Shown: one piece after another, positions 9,053 through 16,513 of the stretch
Numbering within the stretch: position 1 is the first letter of the stretch
Layout: every line of letters starts with the position of its first letter
Assembly: GCA_043815125.1 (NCBI GenBank)
Contig: JBDRJH010000341.1
Span: 1-25,780 of the forward strand
Length of the DNA stretch: 25,780 nucleotides
Source of the DNA: JAUWBF01 sp043815125
GTDB lineage: Bacteria; Verrucomicrobiota; Verrucomicrobiia; Opitutales; Opitutaceae
Direction of reading: 5' to 3'
Made by a program: the position numbers and the translations under genes
The notes under the pieces: generated by a model
Told to the model about the DNA's origin: nothing
Database searches by the model: none
What the model saw: only the letters and a program-made list of their open reading frames with translations

Positions 9053-9937
9053 ATGAGCACACTCTCCACAGTTTCCTCTCGATCGGTGACCGCCTTCTCG
9101 TTGGCGCAGTCGCTGCGTTACCCACCGTCGGCCGCCAAGGTGCTTCCGCTGCTCAAGCGGCTTTTGGGCAATCTCGACACCTCCATCCATCAGATCGCCG
9201 ACGTTGTCCGGCTCGACCCGGGCATCGCCGCCCGCGTGCTGCACGCCGCCAACAGCGTGATGTATTGCCGCGGCGAACGCTGCACGTCGGTGGCCATGGC
9301 GGTCAATCGCATCGGCTTCGACAACATCTACGCGATGGTCTCCGACGCGGTCGCCGAGCAGGTGCTGGTGCTGCCGCTCAACGCGTATTCGCTCGAGGCC
9401 GACGAATTCTGGCAGCGCTCCGTCGCCTGTGCCATCGCCGCCGAGCGCATCGCCGAGCTGTGCGAGCTTGATCGCAACGTCGCCTACACGCTCGGCCTGC
9501 TCTCGGGCATCGGCATGGTCGCCATCGAGCACTGGGCGCGCGCCAACCAACCCTCGCTCGCCTTTTTCAACCGCGGGGTCCCGCGCGATCACAGCGACAG
9601 TGAAAACGTGCTGCTCGGCTGCACCAACGCCGAGGTCGGCGCCATCGTGCTGCAAAGCTGGGAGTTTCCCCCGGAAATGTCGGCCCCGGTGCGCTGGCAA
9701 TACCGACCGCTGGAATCGTCCGACCACCGCCGTCTCTCACTCATGCTTCACTGCGCCAAGTCGGTTTCGCACCGGGCCTGCGCGGACAGCGGCGCCCGCC
9801 CCGTTTCGCCCGATGACCGCGTGGTCGCCTCCCTGCGCCTGCGTCCGTCGCTTCTGGAAAATGTGGTCGCGCACGTTCGCTCCCGGCTCAATGACGTCGA
9901 GCGGCAGCTGCGCGCGGAGCCGAACGAGGCCGCCTGA
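9053..9937 (+). CDS. HDOD domain protein
   Basis: A 294-residue cytoplasmic protein consisting largely of an HDOD domain (about residues 15-220), a non-catalytic relative of HD phosphohydrolases found in signal transduction, often with c-di-GMP or chemotaxis systems. Seen: YPPSAAKVLPLLKRLLGN, then TSIHQIADVVRLDPGIAARV (the helical D-P-x-L/I-like HDOD signature), AANSVMY and VNRIGFDNI. Where true HD enzymes have the HD pair, this has GLLSGIGMVA, so no metal hydrolase activity is expected. The ATG at 9053 removes a 40-residue upstream extension overlapping the non-coding hairpin. No sensory or output domain is fused. Stand-alone: 69 bp before the next gene, which has its own promoter-like elements. 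Confidence 0.88.
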   Translation: MSTLSTVSSRSVTAFSLAQSLRYPPSAAKVLPLLKRLLGNLDTSIHQIADVVRLDPGIAARVLHAANSVMYCRGERCTSVAMAVNRIGFDNIYAMVSDAVAEQVLVLPLNAYSLEADEFWQRSVACAIAAERIAELCELDRNVAYTLGLLSGIGMVAIEHWARANQPSLAFFNRGVPRDHSDSENVLLGCTNAEVGAIVLQSWEFPPEMSAPVRWQYRPLESSDHRRLSLMLHCAKSVSHRACADSGARPVSPDDRVVASLRLRPSLLENVVAHVRSRLNDVERQLRAEPNEAA

Positions 9938-9969
9938 CCGGTAACCGTTTCGCGGATACCATGACGGCG

Positions 9970-10000
9970 GCTTTGACACGATCAAAGCACGGCCTAGTCA
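9970..10000 (+). promoter_or_regulatory. Candidate promoter and overlapping inverted repeat for the GNAT gene
   Basis: GCTTTGA-N5-TCAAAGC (9970-9988) is a perfect 7-bp inverted repeat overlapping a consensus -35 TTGACA (9973-9978). A weak -10 TAGTCA (9995-10000) follows after 16 bp, and only 6 bp separate it from the ATG at 10007. The arrangement suggests a repressible promoter that makes a leaderless or nearly leaderless mRNA. Confidence 0.5.
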
Positions 10001-10006
10001 GGACCC

Positions 10007-10852
10007 ATGAGCCTGACCATTCGCCCGCTCGCCGCATCCGAACTCGGACTCGCCATCGAATGGGCCGCCGCCGAGGGATGGAACCCCGGGCAACACGACG
10101 CCCTCGCCTTTCACGCCGCCGACCCGGACGGGTTTCTGGTTGGCGAACTGCCATCGAGCGAACCGGTCGGCGTCATCTCCGCGGTGCGCACCGGCGACGA
10201 CTTTGGGTTCATCGGCTTCTACATCGTCGCCCCCGGACATCGCGGCCGGGGTCACGGACTCAGGCTCTGGAACGCCGCGATGGAGCGACTCGCCGGCCGG
10301 ACCATCGGGCTCGACGGCGTGGTCGCCCAACAGGCCAACTACGCCAGGAGCGGCTTTACCCTCGCCCACCGCAACCTGCGCTACGGCGGCACCGCGCCGG
10401 CCGCCGCCACGCTGTTGCCGCCCGACGTGGTCGACGCGCACACCGTTCCCTTCGGGCAACTCGTCGCCTTCGACGCGGCCCGCTTCGGCCGTCCCCGTCC
10501 CGCCTTCCTGCGCGCCTGGATCGATCTGCCGGACAGCCGTGCGCTCGTGATCGTGCGCAACGGCGAGATTCGCGGTTTTGGCCAGGTGCGCCGTTGCCGC
10601 GCTGGCTGCAAGATCGGCCCGCTCTTCGCCGGCAACGAAGCCGACGCCGACGCGCTCTTCACCGCACTCGCCGGCTACGCGCCGGGCGAGCCGCTCTTCC
10701 TCGATCCACCCGAGCCCAACGCCGCCGCGGTGGCGCTGGCGCGACGACACGGACTCGAACCCGTCTTCGAAACCGCCCGCATGTATCGCGGTCCGGCGCC
10801 GGCGCTGCCGCTTGAGCAAATTTACGGCATCACCAGTTTCGAGCTGGGTTGA
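10007..10852 (+). CDS. GNAT family N-acetyltransferase with two GNAT-like domains
   Basis: A 281-residue acyl-CoA transferase. The N-terminal half (1-130) is a GNAT fold: IRPLAASEL start, WNPGQHDA, and the acetyl-CoA pyrophosphate-binding loop APGHRGRGHGLRLWNAA with the R-G-x-G-x-G-type turn at 79-84. The C-terminal half (about 135-281) resembles the second, degenerate GNAT domain (the Acetyltransf_18 type) that follows it in many bacterial proteins, with GFGQVRRCRAGCKIGPLFAG and a final EQIYGITSFELG. Substrate unknown; small amines or amino-acid derivatives are usual. The start is fixed by the promoter-like element 6 bp upstream; a weak AGGA lies 3 bp before the ATG. Confidence 0.9.
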   Translation: MSLTIRPLAASELGLAIEWAAAEGWNPGQHDALAFHAADPDGFLVGELPSSEPVGVISAVRTGDDFGFIGFYIVAPGHRGRGHGLRLWNAAMERLAGRTIGLDGVVAQQANYARSGFTLAHRNLRYGGTAPAAATLLPPDVVDAHTVPFGQLVAFDAARFGRPRPAFLRAWIDLPDSRALVIVRNGEIRGFGQVRRCRAGCKIGPLFAGNEADADALFTALAGYAPGEPLFLDPPEPNAAAVALARRHGLEPVFETARMYRGPAPALPLEQIYGITSFELG

Positions 10853-10905
10853 GCCGGGCTCCCGACGGCTTGCCACGACTGCGTCGCGCGGGTTGTCTTG
10901 TCGTC

Positions 10906-11649
10906 ATGATCAACCCGGCCCCCGCGACGGACAGCATCGCCCTCCTGATCGACGCCGACAACGCCCCCGCGGCGCGCATCGACTTCATCATCGCGGAGCT
11001 CGCCAGCTACGGCACCGTCAACATCCGGCGCGCCTACGGCAACTGGCAGAAGCCCGAGCTGGCCGGCTGGCAAAAGGTGCTTCACGACTACGCCATCCAG
11101 CCCATGCAGCACTTCGATCTGGTAAAGGGCAAGAACGCCTCCGACATGGCGTTGCTCATCGAGGCGATGGACATCCTCTACACCAAGGCCGTCGGCACCA
11201 TCTGCCTCGTGTCCTCGGACTGCGACTTCACCCCGCTGGTGCTGCGCCTGCGCGCCGACGGCAAGCAGGTGATCGGCTTCGGCGGCAAAAACGCCGCCAA
11301 GCCCTTCGTCGCCAGTTGCACGCGCTTTCTCTACCTCGACGAGGAGTCCAAGCCCAGCGCCTCCTCCACCACCGTGCGCACCAAGCGGCCGGCCAACCAA
11401 CTCAAGCAGGACACCGCGCTCATCAACATGCTGCGCCGCGCCATCGACGCCCACGCCGACAGCGACGACGACGGCTGGGCCGCGCTCGGCCCGGTCGGTT
11501 CGCACATCAACAACCAAGGCTCGTTCGACCCGCGCAACCACGGCTACACCAAGCTGGCCGACCTCTTCGCCGCCATCGACCTGTTCGAGGTCCGCAAGAA
11601 CCGCACGCCCAACGGCGGCGCCTTTGTGCAGGTTCGCCGCCGCGGCTGA
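10906..11649 (+). CDS. NYN domain (PIN-like) protein with C-terminal OST-HTH/LOTUS domain
   Basis: A 247-residue putative RNA-processing protein. Residues 8-145 form the NYN/LabA-like (DUF88) PIN-fold nuclease domain with acidic metal-binding residues in place: Asp16 and Asp18 in LLIDADNAP, Asp80 in KGKNASDMAL, and Asp105/Asp107 in VSSDCDFTPLV. Residues about 165-247 look like an OST-HTH/LOTUS winged helix (LKQDTALINMLRRAID ... GYTKLADLFAAIDLFEV), a presumed RNA-binding module. The linker (148-163) is Ser/Thr/Lys-rich. The same combination occurs in eukaryotic limkain/MARF1-type proteins and in many bacteria. ATG at 10906 drops a 19-residue Arg-rich extension. It sits 9 bp upstream of a small membrane protein gene, a likely operon partner. 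RNase activity is inferred from family, not demonstrated. Confidence 0.9.
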   Translation: MINPAPATDSIALLIDADNAPAARIDFIIAELASYGTVNIRRAYGNWQKPELAGWQKVLHDYAIQPMQHFDLVKGKNASDMALLIEAMDILYTKAVGTICLVSSDCDFTPLVLRLRADGKQVIGFGGKNAAKPFVASCTRFLYLDEESKPSASSTTVRTKRPANQLKQDTALINMLRRAIDAHADSDDDGWAALGPVGSHINNQGSFDPRNHGYTKLADLFAAIDLFEVRKNRTPNGGAFVQVRRRG

Positions 11650-11658
11650 TCACCACCG

Positions 11659-11982
11659 ATGAGATCCTGGCCGGTAGGCATTTTTCTGGAAGTCGCCGAG
11701 AGCCTGATCGGCCGCGCCCTGCTCTTCGCGATGGTGGTCGCGGCCGGCACACTGACCGGCCTCTCGATCGCCGCGCGGGAATTCATCGTCTTCGAAGTGG
11801 GCGCGGGCTTTATCGCGGCGGCCCTGATCGGCGTGGCCCTGGACGCGTCCTATGCGATTCTCACGCTGGTCTTGTTGCTCGGCGCGTTCGTGTGGCTGCG
11901 ATTCGAGATCAAGCCATGGTTTTTGGCGGGCGTGTTTGTTCTGGCAGTCGTGCACGGGCACCGGCTGTTTCAACTCTACTGA
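11659..11982 (+). CDS. Small membrane protein of unknown function (107 aa)
   Basis: A hydrophobic 107-residue protein with three predicted membrane helices: about 18-38 (IGRALLFAMVVAAGTLTGLS), 44-80 (a longer hydrophobic stretch with ALDASYAILTLVLLLGAF), and 87-105 (PWFLAGVFVLAVVHGHRLF). It begins 9 bp after the NYN protein's stop codon and so is probably co-transcribed with it. No catalytic motif or recognised family. Codon use is like the neighbours. A membrane partner or anchor for the NYN protein is possible but purely contextual. Confidence 0.7.
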   Translation: MRSWPVGIFLEVAESLIGRALLFAMVVAAGTLTGLSIAAREFIVFEVGAGFIAAALIGVALDASYAILTLVLLLGAFVWLRFEIKPWFLAGVFVLAVVHGHRLFQLY

Positions 11983-12042
11983 AGGTCCGGCCCATCCGCC
12001 GGGCCCGCTTGCGGCCGAGCGCTGATCACGTTGACTCACGCC

Positions 12043-12606
12043 ATGTCCAACGCACCTCGCATCCTCGCCTTCTGCGGCAGCATCCGCCGCGAATCCCTGA
12101 ACAAAAAGCTCCTCAACGCCGCGGTGGCCGCCGTTCGCGAGGCCGGTGGCGAGGTCACCGTGCTCGATCTCGGCGAACACGAGCTGCCGCTCTACCACGG
12201 CGATCTTGAGGAAGCCCGCGGCCTGCCGGAGAACGCCGCCAAGCTCATCAGCCTGATCAAAGAACATCAGGCTCTGCTCGTGGCCTCGCCGGAATACAAC
12301 GGCATGATCACCCCGCTGCTCAAAAACACCCTCGACTGGTGCACGCGCGGCGAAGAGGACCCGTTCGAGGGCAAGGTCGCCGCGGTGTTGTCCGCCTCGC
12401 CGGGCGCCTTTGGCGGCATGCGTTCGCAGCAAATGGCGCAGCAGCTCCTGCTCAAACTGGGCTGCCATGTCGTTCCCGGCGCGACCACCCTGCCCGGCGC
12501 CCACAAGGCCTTCGACGAGAGCGGTGCGCTCACCGACGAACGCGCCAAAAAATCCGTGCGCACCCTCGCCTCCGCGCTGGTCGACACCGCGCGACGGTTT
12601 GCCTGA
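12043..12606 (+). CDS. NADPH-dependent FMN reductase (flavodoxin-fold)
   Basis: A 187-residue flavoprotein of the NADPH-dependent FMN reductase/ChrR-YieF-like family, which reduces FMN, quinones, azo compounds or metals with NAD(P)H. Seen: the FMN phosphate loop FCGSIRRESLNKKLL (10-24), the second flavin-contact motif SPEYNGMITPLLKNTLDW (82-99), and SASPGAFGGMRSQQMAQQLL as the third loop. Length is normal. The ATG at 12043 is preferred to an upstream in-frame TTG at 12031. It starts 60 bp after the small membrane protein gene and converges on the LLM oxidoreductase gene, whose FMNH2 it could supply. Confidence 0.93.
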   Translation: MSNAPRILAFCGSIRRESLNKKLLNAAVAAVREAGGEVTVLDLGEHELPLYHGDLEEARGLPENAAKLISLIKEHQALLVASPEYNGMITPLLKNTLDWCTRGEEDPFEGKVAAVLSASPGAFGGMRSQQMAQQLLLKLGCHVVPGATTLPGAHKAFDESGALTDERAKKSVRTLASALVDTARRFA

Positions 12607-12623
12607 GGCGTTCGGCCCGGAGC

Positions 12624-12653
12624 AACGCCGCGCCCAGGTGACCTGGCGGCGTT
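12624..12653. terminator. Bulged hairpin between convergent FMN reductase and LLM oxidoreductase genes
   Basis: AACGCCG pairs with CGGCGTT and, after a 3-nt bulge on one side, CCAGG pairs with CCTGG around a TGA loop (12624-12653). It fills the 55-bp gap between the two convergent stop codons, where a bidirectional terminator is expected, but no T run follows on either strand. Confidence 0.5.
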
Positions 12654-12661
12654 CCCGCACA

Positions 12662-13660
12662 TCAAAACCACAGCTCTGCGAGCAACGCGTAGGAACGCAC
12701 GCGGGCGGCGTGATCGTGGATCGCCGCGTTGGCCATCAGCTCATCCGCGCCGGTGCGCTCCAGCAGCGACTCCAGGCCGCGCCGCACCGTCTCCGGACCG
12801 CCGACGACCGTGGCCGCCAGCATGTCGCCGACCATGCGCTCCTCGTCCGGCGACCAGAGTCCGTCCATGCTCTCGACCGGCGGCGGCAACGGACCGGGCC
12901 GGCCTCGGATCAGGTTGAGAAACGACTGCTGGTGCGAGGTCGCCAGAAAACGCGCCTCGTCGTCGGTCGGCGCGACGATGACGTTGATGCCGGCCAACGC
13001 ATATGGCTCCGCCAAGTCGGCCGAGGGCACAAACTCGCGACGATACAAGGCGAACGACGCTTCCATGGCCTGCGGGGCGAATTGTCCGGCAAAGCCGAAC
13101 GGCAGCCCCAGCCTCGCCGCCAGCCGCGCGCTGAAGCCGCTCGAGCTGAGCAACCAGATCGGCACGCGCAGTCCCTCGCCCGGGATCGCCCGCACCGGCT
13201 GGCCCGGCGTCGCCTCGCGGAAAAATCCGCGCAGTTCGTCGAGCAGCTCAGGGAAGTCCTCCCCGCGCGTGCCCAGCGTGCGGCGCAGCGCCCGCGCCGT
13301 GGCCGGATCGCCACCGGGCGCGCGGCCGAGCCCGAGATCGATGCGTCCGGGGAAAAGCGCCTCCAGCGTGCCGAACTGCTCGGCGACCGCGAGCGGCGCG
13401 TGGATGGGCAGCCTGATGCCGCCCGCCCCCACGCGGATCGTTGAGGTCGCCGCGGCCAGCCGTCCGATCAACACCGCGGTCGCCGCGCTGGCCACGCCCG
13501 GGATGTTGTGGTGCTCGGCCACCCAGTAACGCCGGAAGCCCAGCCGCTCCGCGTGGCCGACCAGATCGACGCTGCGACGCAGCGCGTCGGCCGCTCCGCC
13601 CGCCGGCAGAATCGGCGAGAGGTCGAGCACGGAAAACGGAACGGGCGGATGGCGGCTCAA
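12662..13660 (-). CDS. LLM class flavin-dependent oxidoreductase (YhbW/MsnO8-like)
   Basis: A 332-residue bacterial-luciferase-like TIM-barrel monooxygenase. Such proteins use reduced flavin (FMNH2 or F420) and O2 to oxidise organic substrates. Seen: SVLDLSPILPAG near the start, RYWVAEHHNIPGVASAA (the flavin/substrate EHH signature), IRVGAGGIRLPIHAPLAVAE, and the FPGRIDLGLGRAPGGD segment typical of the MsnO8/YhbW subgroup. It lies 46 bp downstream of the aldo/keto reductase gene on the same strand, so the two probably form an operon under ArsR control. A flavin reductase gene converges on it from the other side. The substrate cannot be told from sequence. Confidence 0.92.
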   Translation of the reverse strand: MSRHPPVPFSVLDLSPILPAGGAADALRRSVDLVGHAERLGFRRYWVAEHHNIPGVASAATAVLIGRLAAATSTIRVGAGGIRLPIHAPLAVAEQFGTLEALFPGRIDLGLGRAPGGDPATARALRRTLGTRGEDFPELLDELRGFFREATPGQPVRAIPGEGLRVPIWLLSSSGFSARLAARLGLPFGFAGQFAPQAMEASFALYRREFVPSADLAEPYALAGINVIVAPTDDEARFLATSHQQSFLNLIRGRPGPLPPPVESMDGLWSPDEERMVGDMLAATVVGGPETVRRGLESLLERTGADELMANAAIHDHAARVRSYALLAELWF

Positions 13661-13706
13661 CGGCGTAGTTGGTTTTCGGTTACAAGCTTGGGTCGGCCGT
13701 GCGCGC

Positions 13707-14738
13707 TCAGACCGGCTTCGGGTTGCGCTCGTCGAATCCGAGTTGATGGAAATACGGGTAGGCGCGGGTCGTCTCGCTGGCCTGGTCGAGCTTGGCGACC
13801 TGCGCGGGCGTCAGGTTCCAGCCGATGGAGCCGAGGTTTTGACGCAGTTGTTCCTCATTGCGCGCGCCGATGATGACGCTGGAGACGGTCGGGCGTTGCA
13901 GCAGCCAGTTGATGGCGATCTGCGGCACGGTCTTGCCGGTCTCGGCGGCGACCTCGTCGATGGTGTCGACCACCTGATACAGGTATTCGAGATCCACGGG
14001 CGGACCGGCGTCGACCGCGACCTGCGACTCAAGGCGGGTTCCCTGCGGCACGGGCTGACCGCGACGGTATTTGCCGGTGAGGCGCGCCCAGCCGAGCGGA
14101 CTCCAGACCATGGCGCCGACCTTCTGGTCGAGTCCGAGCGGCATGAGTTCCCATTCGTAGCTGCGCCCGATCAGCGAGTAGTAGGCCTGGTGGGCGACGT
14201 AACGCGACCAGCCGTAGCGGTCGGAGACGGCGAGCGACTTCATGAGGTGCCACCCGGAGAAGTTGGACACGCCGATGTAGCGGATCTTGCCCGCGGTCAC
14301 CAGGTCGTTTAGCGTCGAAAGCGTTTCCTCGACGGGCGTCTGCGCGTCGAAACCGTGCAGCTGAAACAGGTCGATGTAGTCGGTGCCGAGACGCTTCAGG
14401 CTGCCCTCGACCTGACGAATCAGATGGTGGCGCGAGGAGCCGACGTTGTTGGGCCCCTCGCCGAAGCGAAAGGTCGCCTTGGTCGAGATGAGCACCTGGT
14501 CGCGACGGCCGGCGATGGCCTTGCCCAGGATCTCCTCGGAGCGGCCCTGCGAGTAAATGTCGGCGCTGTCGAAGAGGTTGACTCCCGCCTCCAACGCGAT
14601 GTCGACCAGTCGCGTGGCCTCGTCGACCCCACTGGTGCCGAACGCCTCGAACAAACCCGGCGTGCCGCCAAACGTGCCCGTGCCGAGACTCAAAACCGGC
14701 ACCTTGAAACCCGAACCGCCCAATAATCTGTATTCCAT
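13707..14738 (-). CDS. Aldo/keto reductase
   Basis: A 343-residue NADPH-dependent (alpha/beta)8 oxidoreductase reducing aldehydes or ketones. The catalytic tetrad is complete: Asp57 and Tyr62 in NLFDSADIYSQG, Lys87 in VLISTKATF, and His128 in LFQLHGFD. Further family motifs: GKIRYIGVSNFSGW, the coaching AHQAYYSLIGR stretch, VWSPLGWARLTGKYR, and the nucleotide-binding VSSVIIGARNEEQLRQN near the end. ATG at 14738 (MEYRLLGGSG) is the standard start for this family; the frame is open upstream but gives non-family sequence. It is divergent from an ArsR repressor and is followed by the LLM oxidoreductase, so both enzymes are probably derepressed together by whatever the ArsR protein senses. No Shine-Dalgarno motif. 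Confidence 0.95.
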   Translation of the reverse strand: MEYRLLGGSGFKVPVLSLGTGTFGGTPGLFEAFGTSGVDEATRLVDIALEAGVNLFDSADIYSQGRSEEILGKAIAGRRDQVLISTKATFRFGEGPNNVGSSRHHLIRQVEGSLKRLGTDYIDLFQLHGFDAQTPVEETLSTLNDLVTAGKIRYIGVSNFSGWHLMKSLAVSDRYGWSRYVAHQAYYSLIGRSYEWELMPLGLDQKVGAMVWSPLGWARLTGKYRRGQPVPQGTRLESQVAVDAGPPVDLEYLYQVVDTIDEVAAETGKTVPQIAINWLLQRPTVSSVIIGARNEEQLRQNLGSIGWNLTPAQVAKLDQASETTRAYPYFHQLGFDERNPKPV

Positions 14739-14842
14739 GACGTGTGTGATTGAAGTGAGTTGCGGACGAACGGCCCCGGGCAACGTGCGCCGGGATTGTT
14801 CGTCTTTCATCGAACTGTTTGCGCGGCGCGGAAAACGTCAAA

Positions 14843-14871
14843 TTGCAGTTCGATTTTTTTCGAACTATTCT
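14843..14871 (+). promoter_or_regulatory. Promoter of the ArsR gene with operator in the spacer
   Basis: TTGCAG (14843-14848), a 17-bp spacer and TATTCT (14866-14871) form a good sigma70-type promoter. The perfect inverted repeat AGTTCGA-N6-TCGAACT (14847-14866) fills the spacer exactly and touches both hexamers, the ideal place for autorepression. An additional TCGAACT half-site lies at 14810-14816 and a GTTCG at 14798-14802, toward the aldo/keto reductase gene. The ArsR start codon is 18 bp past the -10. Confidence 0.8.
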
Positions 14872-14889
14872 CACATTCCGGGCGAGCTG

Positions 14890-15195
14890 ATGAAGAATTT
14901 CACGCCACCCGATCTGAAGCAGGTCGAACTTGCCACCGTCATGCAGGCGCTCTCCGAGCCCTGCCGGTTGACGATCCTGCGCACCCTGCTGGCCTCGCCC
15001 GGCGGCGAGCTGGCCTGCGGCGACATCCCGCTGGATGTCTCGAAGGCGACGCGTTCGCACCACTTCGACGTGTTGTTTCAGGCCGGCCTCATCGCCAAGC
15101 GGCCCGAGGGCGCCAAATGCATGACCTCGGTGCGTCGCGCCGAGTTGCAACGCCGTTTCCCCGGTCTGCTGACCTTGGTCGAACGGGAGTCCTGA
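14890..15195 (+). CDS. ArsR family winged-helix repressor
   Basis: A 101-residue single-domain regulator: QVELATVMQALSEPCRLTIL (11-30) is the ArsR dimer helix, DVSKATRSHHFDVLFQAGLI (49-68) the recognition helix region, followed by the wing KRPEGAKCMTSV. Cysteines at 25, 43 (in LACGDIP) and 77 could sense thiol-reactive compounds, oxidants or metals, though the classic ArsR CxC motif is absent. The start ATG at 14890 has a weak GGCGAG 3 bp upstream; there is no other ATG close upstream in frame. It is divergent from an aldo/keto reductase gene and its own promoter contains a matching inverted repeat, so autorepression plus control of the reductase/LLM operon is the likely job. A detoxification role for the regulated enzymes is inference. 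Confidence 0.92.
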   Translation: MKNFTPPDLKQVELATVMQALSEPCRLTILRTLLASPGGELACGDIPLDVSKATRSHHFDVLFQAGLIAKRPEGAKCMTSVRRAELQRRFPGLLTLVERES

Positions 15196-15273
15196 GCGAA
15201 CGGTGCGACGAGCGGGCTTGGCTTGTCGTCGGAAATCCTGCTCGACTGGACGTCGCCGCCTCCCTTCCCCGCC

Positions 15274-16446
15274 GTGCCCTCCACCTCCCGCCGTTCCGCC
15301 TGTTTCACCGAATCGATCATCCGCGAGATGTCGCGCGTCGCCGCCCAGCACGGCGCGATCAACCTCTCGCAAGGTTTCCCCGACGGCGATCCGCCCGCGG
15401 CGCTCGTGCAGGCGGCCAAGGACGCGATGGACGCCGGCCGCCACCAATACGCCGTCACCTGGGGCTCGCCCGAGATCCGCGAGGCGCTCGCCGCCAAGCT
15501 CCGCCGCTTCACCGGCCTGCCGGTCGATCCGCTGACCGACCTCGTCGTCACCTGCGGCGCCACCGAGGCCATGATGGTCGCCATGATGACCGTCTGCGAC
15601 CCGGACGACCGCGTCGGGCTGTTCTCGCCGTTCTACGAAAACTACAACGCAGACGCCATCCTCACGGGAGCGACGCCCGTCCACGTGAAGTTGCACCCGC
15701 CGACCTATCGCTTCGATCCGGCCGAGCTGCGCGCCGCCTTCGCATCCGGGCTGAAGGCCTTCATCCTGTGCAACCCGTCCAATCCCTGCGGCCGCGTCTT
15801 CACCCGCGAGGAGCTGCTGCAGATCGCCGCGCTGGCCGAGGAATTCGACGCCTTCGTGATCACCGACGAGGTGTATGAGCACATCGTCTTCGACGGCCGC
15901 GAGCACATCTACTTCGCGTCGCTACCCGGCATGGTGGCGCGCACGATCTCGTGTTCGTCGTTGTCCAAGACCTTCGCGATCACCGGCTGGCGGCTCGGCT
16001 ACGTTCATGCGCCGGCGCCGATCATCGCACAGGCGCGCAAGGTCCACGACTTCCTCACCGTTGGCGCGGCCGCACCGCTGCAGCACGCGGTGGTGACAGC
16101 GCTCAACTTCACGCCCGACTACTACGCCGGCCTCACCGCCGAATACGCGGAACAGCGCGACATCCTCTGCGGTTACCTCGACCAGACCGGCCTCGCCTAC
16201 ACCCGGCCGGAGGGTGCCTACTTCGTGATGCTCGACGTGTCGCCGCTCGGCTTCGCCAGCGACGTCGAGTGCGCGCACTGGATGACTCGCGAGATCGGCG
16301 TGGCGCCGGTGCCGGGCTCGAGCTTCTTTCCGTATCCGGAGCTCCGTTACGTGCGGCTCAACTTCGCCAAAAAACCCGCCACGCTCCACGCCGCCGGCGA
16401 GCGCCTGCTGCGGTTGAAGGACGCCCGGCGTCCGGGCGCGCTTTGA
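15274..16446 (+). CDS. PLP-dependent aminotransferase class I/II
   Basis: A fold-type I aminotransferase of about 390 residues, exchanging amino groups between an amino acid and a keto acid. Seen (numbered from the GTG at 15274): INLSQGFPDG (29-38), GATEAMM (95-101), NPSNPCG (167-173), ITDEVYEH with Asp198 and Tyr201 contacting the cofactor, and SSLSKTFAITGWRLGY with Lys232 forming the Schiff base. The N-terminus (ESIIREMSRVAAQHGAINLS) resembles methionine/kynurenine aminotransferases (YbdL, KAT-like) more than AspC. No ATG fits: the frame opens at TTG 15223, GTG 15274 gives the family-typical start, and ATG 15328 would cut into the domain. It follows the ArsR gene by about 80 bp and precedes glutaminase. 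Specific substrate uncertain. Confidence 0.92.
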   Translation: MPSTSRRSACFTESIIREMSRVAAQHGAINLSQGFPDGDPPAALVQAAKDAMDAGRHQYAVTWGSPEIREALAAKLRRFTGLPVDPLTDLVVTCGATEAMMVAMMTVCDPDDRVGLFSPFYENYNADAILTGATPVHVKLHPPTYRFDPAELRAAFASGLKAFILCNPSNPCGRVFTREELLQIAALAEEFDAFVITDEVYEHIVFDGREHIYFASLPGMVARTISCSSLSKTFAITGWRLGYVHAPAPIIAQARKVHDFLTVGAAAPLQHAVVTALNFTPDYYAGLTAEYAEQRDILCGYLDQTGLAYTRPEGAYFVMLDVSPLGFASDVECAHWMTREIGVAPVPGSSFFPYPELRYVRLNFAKKPATLHAAGERLLRLKDARRPGAL

Positions 16447-16472
16447 GCGTTCGCGTGACGATCCGCGAACGC
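16447..16472 (+). terminator. Perfect hairpin after the aminotransferase stop codon
   Basis: GCGTTCGCG pairs with CGCGAACGC (9 bp, 8-nt loop) immediately after the TGA stop. No T run follows, so it may be a weak terminator, an mRNA-stabilising hairpin, or an operator for glsA: the glsA -35 candidate begins 6 bp later. Confidence 0.5.
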
Positions 16473-16477
16473 GTCGA

Positions 16478-16507
16478 TTGCAAGTTCCCCATGGATCGCC
16501 CTACCCT
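16478..16507 (+). promoter_or_regulatory. Candidate promoter of glsA, leaderless spacing
   Basis: TTGCAA (16478-16483), an 18-bp spacer and TACCCT (16502-16507), followed by exactly 6 bp to the ATG at 16514. The -10 is weak (3 of 6), but the spacing repeats that seen before the AraC and GNAT genes. Confidence 0.4.
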
Positions 16508-16513
16508 GCGCGC

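Noticed and set aside
10578..12209. A 543-codon plus-strand frame overlapping GNAT, NYN, membrane protein and FMN reductase genes
   Set aside because: It spans several real genes in a different frame and is Arg/Pro-rich noise.
15206..16455. Short recurring strings after stop codons (TGAGCGTTCG after the aminotransferase and CBS genes) and before starts (CTTGTCGTC)
   Set aside because: Too short (9-10 bp) and too few copies in a GC-rich window to call a repeat family.
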